From assembly GCF_002814235.1 (NCBI RefSeq), contig NZ_PHSU01000025.1, positions 62,001 through 126,000 on the forward strand: a DNA stretch of 64,000 bases, in the 5' to 3' direction. The notes beneath the pieces are model-generated. The model saw only the letters and a program-made list of their open reading frames with translations, was not told where the DNA came from and ran no database searches. Numbering within the stretch: position 1 is the first letter of the stretch; each line of letters starts with the position of its first letter. The DNA comes from Pseudomonas sp. QS1027. GTDB lineage: Bacteria; Pseudomonadota; Gammaproteobacteria; Pseudomonadales; Pseudomonadaceae. The position numbers and the translations under genes are program-made. This document shows, in pieces, positions 26,352 through 34,151 of the stretch.

Positions 26352-26428
26352 GCACCAGTAGCTCAGCTGGATAGAGTACTGCCCTCCGAAGGCAGGGGTC
26401 GTGGGTTCGAATCCCGCCTGGTGCACCA
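26352..26428 (+). tRNA. tRNA-Arg (CCG)
   Basis: A complete cloverleaf of 77 bases with an encoded CCA. Acceptor stem GCACCAG pairs with CTGGTGC, the D-arm contains AGCTGGATAGAG, the anticodon stem CTGCC/GGCAG encloses the loop CTCCGAA with anticodon CCG, and the T-arm contains GGTTCGAATCC. It reads CGG codons. It is a common integration site type. Confidence 0.97.
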
Positions 26429-26437
26429 TCTGCAAAT

Positions 26438-26476
26438 AAAATGCCCCGGATCGTTGATCCGGGGCATTTTTGTTTT
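26438..26476 (+). terminator. Terminator after tRNA-Arg
   Basis: AAATGCCCCGGATC pairs with GATCCGGGGCATTT around a GTT loop and is followed by TTTGTTTT. A classical rho-independent terminator for the tRNA transcript. Confidence 0.9.
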
Positions 26477-26545
26477 CAGGTCCGGGTCTGACCGAGGCAG
26501 CCACTAATCAGGCCCTCCGAGATCGCGCCGAAGCACAGTCGGAAA

Positions 26546-26605
26546 TCAAACCTTACTGATAGCCTGCCGCAGGCCTACCCCTGCGGGCAGTTCGTCTAAA
26601 GACAT
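26546..26605 (-). pseudogene. Possible remnant of a tyrosine-integrase 5' end
   Basis: A 19-codon frame, beginning MSLDELPAGVG and reaching a stop soon after, points toward tRNA-Arg. The opening residues resemble the N-termini of phage integrases with a DUF3596 arm domain (such as ELP.GV). The region upstream carries direct TTTGAC-type repeats (ATTTGACGG and ATTTGACTG near 26690-26710). The resemblance is short and could be chance. Confidence 0.3.
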
Positions 26606-26923
26606 ATCTTCCAGTCAAATGAGCGATTTTTCCCAGATCCCTGAATCTACTGGGTTTTAAGGCTTTCCTCGGCGACTCTGGGCGCCTCAGTCAAATGGCC
26701 GTCAAATGACTTCCCGAGCTTGTCCCACCTCGAACTTAACCTGGAGGGTATGGGGGTCGACCACTGCTGGCAGCGGCATGCCGGTAAGCAAAAAAATCCA
26801 GGCAATACCCCCCCTGAGCAGTCTCAGCACCGAAGCGCATCAACCGAGAGGGGCCGTGTTAAAGACGATTATAAAGGCTAAAGCCCTCCCGGCAACAACC
26901 ATGGCCGCAGCCCTCTGAACACC
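26606..26923. other. Gene-free region upstream of toxin stop
   Basis: About 320 bases without a credible gene. The only frame, 26706-26918 on the plus strand, gives a Ser/Thr/Pro-rich peptide with no ribosome-binding site. There is no immunity-like ORF immediately downstream of the large toxin-like gene. Confidence 0.6.
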
Positions 26924-29900
26924 CTAGACCACCCGGGTAAAATACACCGTGACCTGCCCGGTTTCCGCCGACCGCTGCAACCCCGCGATCAGCTTCACCA
27001 GGCGCCCCTGCTCCATGGCCTCCTTGACCGGTTTGAGCAGCGCACGCTGACCCAGTGGCCTCAGGTCGAAATGCCGGTTGAACCAGCCATCCGTCAACTG
27101 CCGTGGGCCCCCTTGGTAGCGGGTCATGGGTATCGAGCGCTTGTCGGTCCATTTGAGCATGATGTAGTACAAATGTTCCGAGCCAGGGTGGGTACAGAAC
27201 AGGTTGACCGTATTGAAGGACTGGGATTTCGGGATCTCGGTCACGACAAAACCATGACGACGCAAGATATCGATCACGGCGTTCTCGCTGTTCGAGGCCA
27301 ACTCGGCAATACGGGCCGCCCCCCTGGCGTCGAAAAGCCGAGGATTAACGGCCTGGGGCGGATCAAAGTCCAACCGGGAAAAGCCCGCTGTATCGGCCGC
27401 ACCACCGATGCGCAGGTAAGTCTGTCCCAGGGGCCGGGCATCGAGCTCGCGCAGCAGCACATCCATGCGCACGCCCCGCGAGCTCCAGGCTTCCTGCGTG
27501 CGTTTGAGCGCGACCATCCGGGTCGCCGTGGCCGACGAATACTCCATATCGGTTCGCTCGATCAGCCGACGGGCCGTCTTCCGCAGGCTCACTGGCGTCA
27601 TGCCCGCCAGGGGTTGCGCCAGGGACTGCTCCAGAGGCTCGTCGAACAAGAGGGAACGCACTGTCCAGCTCTGGCTGCGCGGATCAAAAGTAGCCGGTAC
27701 CGGCTGTTCGTCCAGGTGCGTCCACCAAAAATTGAAGTCGGCCTCGGCATGGCCGGACAACGGCACGGAACGTTTCAGAAAGACGATATCGGAGTGAATC
27801 CCGGAACCATCGGGAAGCAGTTCGAAATAGCGCTCATCGATCTTCAGCAGCCGAACGTGTTCAGCCCCCCGCCTCGCATACAGCCCCCGGATCGCCGACA
27901 GCTCCACGACCTGTTCGCTTTCCAGGACCAATCCCCGGGTCTTCCAATCCACGGGCAACAAGGCCGGCCTCCGGGTCATCCATTCCAGTTGCAGCACGGG
28001 CGGACCGGCGGACTCCGGCAACGCAGGCCGCGTCCAGGGTTGCCACATCGCGCGACTGGGACCCGGCTGCGGCTCGGGCGCATCGGCACGCAACAGGTAT
28101 TCGCCCGGCTCGTGGATATACAGAATCAGCTCATTGTCCTGCGCGGCGGTTTTCTTCAAGCGCAAGGCACTCTCGCCCTTCGGCCGGTAGACCTCGTAAC
28201 GGGTGCTGCCGTCGGTGATGAACTGCACACCGTTTTTTGCGTAGCTACCGGCATTGGCCGGACCGTGCAGGGCCACCGCATCGTCAGGGGTAATCTTCGC
28301 TTCATACCCGGGAAGCAGGGGCTTGGGTTTTGGCGCAACCTTTGTTTTCAGGGCCATCGCGCCGTTATGAGACAAGCTCTGTCGACGATCGAGGGTCCGC
28401 AAGGCCACGCGCGACCAGCCCCGCTGACCAGCCCGTAGCGGCCGGGAGACCGCACCGGCGCCCTTGCCCAGCGGGTAGAAGGTCAGCACGGCATCGACCA
28501 GCGTCATATGCGCCGCCTTGAAGAGTTCCAAGGCATCGCGCGGATCACCGCTGCGGTGAAACCGGCGCAGGGCCACTGCCGTCTCCCGGGCATTGACCCC
28601 AATACTGACGATGGGCACCACCGACAACACCCTGAGCCAGTAGGCCGAACGCTGCTCGTCTTCACGCAACTCGCGCAACTGCGACAATTGCCGGCCCGAG
28701 TTCGATACCGTCCGGGCCCGTTGCTGCGCCCGCAGGACAAAGGCATGCGCCAGCAGCCGCGACAGGTCCCAGCGCTGGGTTTTCCTGAGCCGCAACCAGT
28801 GTTGGGGGTTTTCCGCGATCTCGCGCCTGACCTCCTTTTCCAGCGCCACATGATCCGGCACGGGTTGCTCCGGCTCGCTCGTCCACCAGCTGTTTACGGC
28901 CGCCAACAGCGAAGTGGATCTGATCGCGGAAATCGGATCGCTTCCCACAGACGCCAGGTCAATTGGCAGTCGATCATCGCGCGCAGGCTCCGGGGGCCTT
29001 GAGCCCGACGCCTGCGGGTCTTGCTCGGCGGGATAGCCCTCGATGGCTTCCGCCTCCCAGCCAGGCGCCAGTCTTTGCACAATGTCCGCCACCCGCTGCG
29101 GTGCCCGGCCGACATTGACCAGCGCCCGCTGCGCCGTCGCCAGGTCACTGTGCTCGGTCAGCACCTGCTCATGGGGAGCGCCGGGCAAATAGATAAGCGT
29201 TCGTCCGCAAACCTTGTCGTGGATAGCCACGGCATTGCCCACATGCCGGGCCCGGGCAAACGCCCGGCCGGCGAAAGTGACAAAGTGCAGTTCGAGCTCA
29301 AGGTGCTCGCTGCGCAGGTCGGCGGCACACTCCGCACTCAAGGCCCTCTCGAAAACCTCGGCGGCCCAGCCGCTGAGTCCCTGTTGTCGGGCACTGAACA
29401 ACTCCATTCGGGCCCGTTGCCTGACCAGCCGGTACAACAGCGCCTGATCGAACGCCCGTAGCGGTTCGAGCCCGGGATCATCGACGCCGTAAAAAGCCCG
29501 CTGGATCAGGGTGTCGTAGTGGCCGCCAAGATCGAGTGCCGAAATCGTCGCCATCAGATAATCCGGCGTCAGTCGCTGTTGCCAGGTGCGATCCAGTATT
29601 CGTCCATGCTGCAACCGACGTTTGGTCCCGGGCGCTTGCGGGTCGAGGTTTTCCAGGGCCAGGCGCAAGAGGCTGTAGGTCGTGCGCCCCTCGCTGACCA
29701 CCGTCTTCGGGCCCGACTCACCCACCATGCGTTCAGGGTGCCCGACCCACACCCGCTCGACACTGTCGGGAAGATCGAACAACGGCTTGTCGATATCCAG
29801 CTCCGGGTCAAAACCATCCTGCTTGAGCCGTTTGATAAGGCTCTCCCGGGCAAAGTCATCCAGGTCCGGTAGCTGGCGCTCCAGCTTGAGTTCCAGGGCA

Positions 29901-32203
29901 TGGATGCTTCTCTGATAGCGGGCCAGCAGTCGCGCGTACTGTTGGCGGACCGCGCGGGCCGCCGTGGACAGCCAGTCGGGAAGACCTTGTGCCTGCACCG
30001 CACCGAGCTGCAGCAGCGCAATGTTGTCCAGCGCTCGCTCCCGGGCATCGTGCCCCGGAACGCCGAGGTTCTCCTCCAGCTCATGGGCCAGCAGTTGCAG
30101 GGAACTGCGGGCGTCGCCGATTTCCGAGAACGGCCGCAAACCGCCCTCGACCCGCCGGCAGACCCGCAGATGTTCCTGGATCTGCTGCTGGAGTCCCTGT
30201 TGCAGGGCGTCCCCTTCAATTGCTTGATAGTGGATGGGAACCCGCGCCCCATCAGCCAGCCCCCGTACCCAGCGACGCGCCTCGCCACGCCGGTCCCGGG
30301 CAATCAACGGCCAGAGGCCTTCACACTCCGGGCTGCGCAGGCTGACGTCCAGCTGTTGCGAAAGACTGTCGAGGGTCATGAAGCGTTGCAGCCCGCCCAG
30401 CCGTCCCGGCACAAACAGCAGCGCCGCTACGCCCGAACGCGGATCGGCCAGCGCGCCGCGGGTGCTGATGACGCAGCCGCCCGTCAGCGACCACCCAGAG
30501 TCCGCCGGCCCCAGGCTGATCGCGGCGACCTCGGTCTCACTGGCCACACGCACGTCCGCCAAAGCCTGTGGCAGCACATCAAGCACCCGCGCCAGTTCCT
30601 CCTGATCGATCAGCCCGAGCTGATGCTGCATCTTCGCCTCGTGCAAAAGCCCCTGGCAGCGCCCCCTGAGCAACTTGTCTGAAAGATCGCTCTGCAGCCG
30701 ATCCGGGGTGCTCCAGAATTCGGCCTGGGCGTATCGCTCCCGGTCCTTGAGCAGGTCCTGGACATCAACCCGCTGTTGTCGCCAAAGATTGTGGCGCGCC
30801 AGCAAGTCACGGTAGGCAGGAGTGTCGCGCCCAGGCTCCTGTTCATCGATCAGCTCGAGGAGACCCCGCTCCTGCTGCCGAATCTTGCTCTGGCGCAAGC
30901 GCACGGGAAGATCAGCGGCCAGGCTGCCAAAGCTGATTTCCAGTATCCGGCGACGTTCGTCACTGCGAAGCCGCTGCGCGAGCATCGTCCTCAGGGGCGG
31001 CAAGCCAGTCAGCGCAGCCCGCGATTCCTGCATGGCTTCCACCGCCTGCAGCGGCGTCAGGCGCCCGGCATCGACCACCCCCTCCGGCAGCATGTACGCC
31101 GTGTTGAGCAACAACGCGGCGGCCCACTCGTTGGTCAACTGGGTATCCAGCCAGCTCAGCGCACTGTGGGCCAGGGCATCGCCGGTGAGTGCGGCCCCCC
31201 CATGGAAGCGGTACGCCAGGGCCGAACTACCCGGCTGGGTAAACAGCCGATCGCGGTCTTGCAGCGCCAGCAACTGCCAGGGCCGATAATTGCCCGGTGC
31301 GTTGAACAGCTCCGGGAGCCGGCGTTGCATTTCGACGTAGCTGTCAAACTCGAAAAATTCCTCGGCCACCCCAGGCACGAAAATCACCTGCCGTCCCCGC
31401 TCAACGCCACCGGGACCCTGCAGGTGCAAAGCGCCGCTCAAGGCTACCGTCGCCGAGTTCTTTCCCGGCCAGACCAGTTCCGACACCGTGAGCCGCCCCC
31501 AGCGGCCGCCAGCCAGCGCCCGCGCTTCGGGGGTCGGCGCATCCAGCAGGCCCATCAGCATGCTGAACGCGGTAGCGGACAAATCGTCGGTGCCATAGGC
31601 CAACAGGGCCTTGTCGTGAAACTGCAGCTTGTGCAACTCGACCAGGCGCTCGCGCCTTGAGAGAGGACTATCGCAAGCCGGCTGATGCCAATAGCCGCGC
31701 AGGGCCGTGTCGAGTCGGTAAGGCAGCCCCAGACTCTTCAGGCGAGTCAGCACCTGCTCCGGGTCCAGCGCCAGGAGCTGCTGCGGTTCGTCAGCCAGAC
31801 TCAGACGCACGGTGTGACCCGGCGCCAGGGACAGGAACGGATTGCGCAACAGCGACATGGCCACCTGCGCCAGGGTCCGCGCCGTTTGCCCGTCGTCGGA
31901 ACGCAACGGCGGGGTGAACAACAGCTTGTCTGGATCGTGCCCGAAGGCCTCGGTCAAGATCTGCTTGAGCAGCCCACCAATCCGTGGTGCTCGCGCAAAG
32001 AGCTTCTTGAGTTGGTGCTGGCTATCGAGCCCACGCACCAGCGCCGCCTGGAGCCGGTTGAGCAACAGGCTGGGACGCTCCGCGCTCGCGATACGCTCGA
32101 AGAGTTTTTCAGCGAGGCGCTCCAGGGCGGCGCCACGGGGGTCGGGTAAAACCGCTGCCGACTCAACGGCCGCCCTGGGAGGCTCCGCTACGGAGGTTTT
32201 CAT
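26924..32203 (-). CDS. Large toxin-like protein (DUF6543/dermonecrotic-toxin-like)
   Basis: A 1759-residue protein with no signal peptide and a Leu/Arg/Gln-rich N-terminal two thirds. It resembles the large DUF6543-type proteins common in fluorescent pseudomonads, annotated elsewhere as dermonecrotic-toxin-like. A hydrophobic patch around residues 1180-1260 (AYWLRVLSVVPIVSIGVN, then TLVDAVLTFYPLGKGAG) could serve membrane insertion. A proline-rich linker (VAPKPKPLLPGYEAK) follows. The last 125 residues (ENAVIDILRRHGFVV, HPGSEHLYYIMLKWTDK, GWFNRHFDLRPLGQ) look like a separate C-terminal domain of unknown activity. The start MKTSVAEPP at 32203 follows AAGGGAAATCCT. No secretion, chaperone or immunity gene is adjacent. 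Family membership is a recollection from residue patterns, not a search result. Confidence 0.6.
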   Translation of the reverse strand: MKTSVAEPPRAAVESAAVLPDPRGAALERLAEKLFERIASAERPSLLLNRLQAALVRGLDSQHQLKKLFARAPRIGGLLKQILTEAFGHDPDKLLFTPPLRSDDGQTARTLAQVAMSLLRNPFLSLAPGHTVRLSLADEPQQLLALDPEQVLTRLKSLGLPYRLDTALRGYWHQPACDSPLSRRERLVELHKLQFHDKALLAYGTDDLSATAFSMLMGLLDAPTPEARALAGGRWGRLTVSELVWPGKNSATVALSGALHLQGPGGVERGRQVIFVPGVAEEFFEFDSYVEMQRRLPELFNAPGNYRPWQLLALQDRDRLFTQPGSSALAYRFHGGAALTGDALAHSALSWLDTQLTNEWAAALLLNTAYMLPEGVVDAGRLTPLQAVEAMQESRAALTGLPPLRTMLAQRLRSDERRRILEISFGSLAADLPVRLRQSKIRQQERGLLELIDEQEPGRDTPAYRDLLARHNLWRQQRVDVQDLLKDRERYAQAEFWSTPDRLQSDLSDKLLRGRCQGLLHEAKMQHQLGLIDQEELARVLDVLPQALADVRVASETEVAAISLGPADSGWSLTGGCVISTRGALADPRSGVAALLFVPGRLGGLQRFMTLDSLSQQLDVSLRSPECEGLWPLIARDRRGEARRWVRGLADGARVPIHYQAIEGDALQQGLQQQIQEHLRVCRRVEGGLRPFSEIGDARSSLQLLAHELEENLGVPGHDARERALDNIALLQLGAVQAQGLPDWLSTAARAVRQQYARLLARYQRSIHALELKLERQLPDLDDFARESLIKRLKQDGFDPELDIDKPLFDLPDSVERVWVGHPERMVGESGPKTVVSEGRTTYSLLRLALENLDPQAPGTKRRLQHGRILDRTWQQRLTPDYLMATISALDLGGHYDTLIQRAFYGVDDPGLEPLRAFDQALLYRLVRQRARMELFSARQQGLSGWAAEVFERALSAECAADLRSEHLELELHFVTFAGRAFARARHVGNAVAIHDKVCGRTLIYLPGAPHEQVLTEHSDLATAQRALVNVGRAPQRVADIVQRLAPGWEAEAIEGYPAEQDPQASGSRPPEPARDDRLPIDLASVGSDPISAIRSTSLLAAVNSWWTSEPEQPVPDHVALEKEVRREIAENPQHWLRLRKTQRWDLSRLLAHAFVLRAQQRARTVSNSGRQLSQLRELREDEQRSAYWLRVLSVVPIVSIGVNARETAVALRRFHRSGDPRDALELFKAAHMTLVDAVLTFYPLGKGAGAVSRPLRAGQRGWSRVALRTLDRRQSLSHNGAMALKTKVAPKPKPLLPGYEAKITPDDAVALHGPANAGSYAKNGVQFITDGSTRYEVYRPKGESALRLKKTAAQDNELILYIHEPGEYLLRADAPEPQPGPSRAMWQPWTRPALPESAGPPVLQLEWMTRRPALLPVDWKTRGLVLESEQVVELSAIRGLYARRGAEHVRLLKIDERYFELLPDGSGIHSDIVFLKRSVPLSGHAEADFNFWWTHLDEQPVPATFDPRSQSWTVRSLLFDEPLEQSLAQPLAGMTPVSLRKTARRLIERTDMEYSSATATRMVALKRTQEAWSSRGVRMDVLLRELDARPLGQTYLRIGGAADTAGFSRLDFDPPQAVNPRLFDARGAARIAELASNSENAVIDILRRHGFVVTEIPKSQSFNTVNLFCTHPGSEHLYYIMLKWTDKRSIPMTRYQGGPRQLTDGWFNRHFDLRPLGQRALLKPVKEAMEQGRLVKLIAGLQRSAETGQVTVYFTRVV

Positions 32204-32207
32204 AGGA

Positions 32208-32235
32208 TTTCCCTTGTTCCATGGAAAAAGGGAAA
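32208..32235 (-). promoter_or_regulatory. Hairpin sequestering the toxin ribosome-binding site
   Basis: On the minus strand TTTCCCTT pairs with AAGGGAAA (8 bp). Inside it, after one mismatch, is the palindrome TTCCATGGAA. The 3' arm contains the AAGGG Shine-Dalgarno of the large toxin gene, eight bases from its ATG. Folding would hide the ribosome-binding site and could keep translation low. Confidence 0.55.
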
Positions 32236-32292
32236 AGCGTAGAGCGCCGTACGGCGTAGCCGTGCACTAGATAGTTAAGGCGCGGACCAGCG

Positions 32293-32796
32293 CTACAGAG
32301 ACGGGCGGCTGCCGTCATCCTCCGAGGGCAACTGGATCACCTGGGGCGCGGCCAGCGGCGGCTCCTGCGGCTCGACGCGATACAGAGGGGTAATCACTTC
32401 AAGTACCCCGCCATGCTCATCGTTGTGCACGATCATCGTCGCCGACTGGCGCATCCGCGCGAAGTTGTCCTCGCTGAGCTTGAAGCTGCGACTCAAGCCC
32501 TCATCCCCGACCACCGGCGCGGGCAAACGGCGGCGGGTGTAGCCACGGCTCTTGCGCTGCTGATAACGCGCCCAGGCAATCAATACCGCCGCATTCAACA
32601 AGCCGACCCACAGATAAACCTCCAGGGTATTGAGGGCGTCGAAGAACGAGATATCGATCCGCGGCCCCGTGTGCCCGTCGAACAACGGCATCAAGCCCTG
32701 GATCAGCAGGTACCACAGGCCGGCCCAGGCCAGCGCGGTCAGGACCACATCCACCAGCACCATGAACGGCCGCTGGCGGGTTCTGATGATTTTCAT
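32293..32796 (-). CDS. pgaD: Poly-N-acetylglucosamine biosynthesis protein PgaD
   Basis: A 167-residue inner-membrane protein with two transmembrane segments (VLVDVVLTALAWAGLWYLLIQG and VYLWVGLLNAAVLIAWARY, residues about 11-32 and 59-78) and a soluble C-terminal tail. PgaD works with PgaC in c-di-GMP-stimulated synthesis and export of poly-beta-1,6-GlcNAc. It overlaps pgaC by four bases (ATGA) and ends the operon. Confidence 0.92.
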   Translation of the reverse strand: MKIIRTRQRPFMVLVDVVLTALAWAGLWYLLIQGLMPLFDGHTGPRIDISFFDALNTLEVYLWVGLLNAAVLIAWARYQQRKSRGYTRRRLPAPVVGDEGLSRSFKLSEDNFARMRQSATMIVHNDEHGGVLEVITPLYRVEPQEPPLAAPQVIQLPSEDDGSRPSL

Positions 32797-34148
32797 GAAC
32801 GCACCTTCTGCTTGCCGTCATCGACGGGCTTGATCCCCCGGTCCGGACTGACCCAGCGCGCCCGCTTGCCGCTCTGGCGGAACAACACCTGGGGAAAGCT
32901 GACCAGGGTGGTGAAGAAGCTGATGAACCAGAACACCAGTGGGTACCAGACCACCCAGAACATGATTTTCCACAGGTCTTTTTCGTAGCGGCGGTCGATC
33001 AGCACGCTGACCGCGAACTGTCCCAGGCAGACCGTTGCCAGCAGCAACCCGGTAAAGGCCGGCGGCACGATGCGGTGCACGACAATCGAGGCCGGCATGT
33101 CGATAAACAGCCCCATGCAGTAGAAGACAATCGACAACAGCAGGGTGAAGGCCCAGCCGGTCGACAGGCAGTACTCGAACAACAGTGGCCACAGGTAACG
33201 ATGGTTCCACTGCCAGATGCCCCGGATGTTCTTGAACAGCACCTCCGCGCCGCCCCGGGCCCAGCGCAGCCGCTGCCGCCAAAGCCCGCGCAGGGTCTCC
33301 GGCATCAGGATCCAGCAGAGAGCCCGCGGCTCGTAGAAGATGCTCCAGTGATCCAGTTGCAGCTTCCAGCTGATATCGATGTCCTCGGTGATCATGTCCG
33401 TGCTCCAGTAGCCCACACGGTCCAGCGCCGTACGGCGGAAGGCGCAGATCACCCCGGAGATGGTGAAAATCCGCCCGAAGACCCGCTGCGTGCGCTTGAT
33501 CAAACCGATGATCGAGGAAAATTCGCCGACCTGGACCCGCCCGACCAGGGTCGAGCGGGTGCGGATCCGCGGATTGCCGGTGACGGCGCCGAGGCGCACG
33601 TTCTGCAACAGCGGCGCCACCAGGTAGGCCGCCGTGTGCGGTGCCAGCAAGGCGTCACCGTCGATGCACACCAGGTACTCGCTGCGGGCCGCCACGGCGC
33701 CCATGCGCAGGGCCACCGCCTTGCCCTGGTTCTGCGCCAGATGGATCACCCGCAAGCGCGGGTCGAGCAGCGCCAGGCTGTCGAGCAACTGGCCGGTGTT
33801 GTCGCTGGAACCATCGTTGATGGCGATCACTTCGATGTTCGGGTAATGCTGGGCCAAGGCGGCCTCGAGGGTATCGGCGACATTCTCCCCTTCGTTGAAG
33901 CAAGGGATCAGGATCGAGATCAGCGGCTCGCCCGCCAGCGCCGGCGGCAGGGTATCGGCTTCCCAGGGCCAGCGGCGTTCCCAGTGCAGCCAGAAGTACA
34001 GGCCGCCGGCCATCCACAACCCCGACATGAACAACGGGTAGAAAAACACGAAGTCCATCAGGAATTGCCCGGTCACCAGGAAAATCACGCCCAGGGGAAC
34101 CCCCAGGACGAGTGCCAGGACGGTCAGTGCCAGGATTCGATCCATCAT
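32793..34148 (-). CDS. pgaC: Poly-N-acetylglucosamine synthase PgaC
   Basis: A 451-residue family-2 glycosyltransferase in the inner membrane. Two N-terminal membrane helices precede the catalytic domain (ISILIPCFNEGENV, INDGSSDNTG, CIDGDALLAP, TEDIDISWKL and QRLRWARGG, the processive D,D,D,QxxRW set), then three C-terminal helices. It polymerises UDP-GlcNAc into beta-1,6-linked chains. It overlaps pgaD and begins four bases before pgaB ends in the same operon. Confidence 0.95.
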   Translation of the reverse strand: MMDRILALTVLALVLGVPLGVIFLVTGQFLMDFVFFYPLFMSGLWMAGGLYFWLHWERRWPWEADTLPPALAGEPLISILIPCFNEGENVADTLEAALAQHYPNIEVIAINDGSSDNTGQLLDSLALLDPRLRVIHLAQNQGKAVALRMGAVAARSEYLVCIDGDALLAPHTAAYLVAPLLQNVRLGAVTGNPRIRTRSTLVGRVQVGEFSSIIGLIKRTQRVFGRIFTISGVICAFRRTALDRVGYWSTDMITEDIDISWKLQLDHWSIFYEPRALCWILMPETLRGLWRQRLRWARGGAEVLFKNIRGIWQWNHRYLWPLLFEYCLSTGWAFTLLLSIVFYCMGLFIDMPASIVVHRIVPPAFTGLLLATVCLGQFAVSVLIDRRYEKDLWKIMFWVVWYPLVFWFISFFTTLVSFPQVLFRQSGKRARWVSPDRGIKPVDDGKQKVRS

Positions 34149-34151
34149 GAT

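Noticed and set aside
26706..26918. 70-codon plus-strand ORF before the toxin stop, considered as an immunity gene
   Set aside because: Opposite strand, no Shine-Dalgarno, low-complexity Ser/Pro/Lys composition, no membrane segment.
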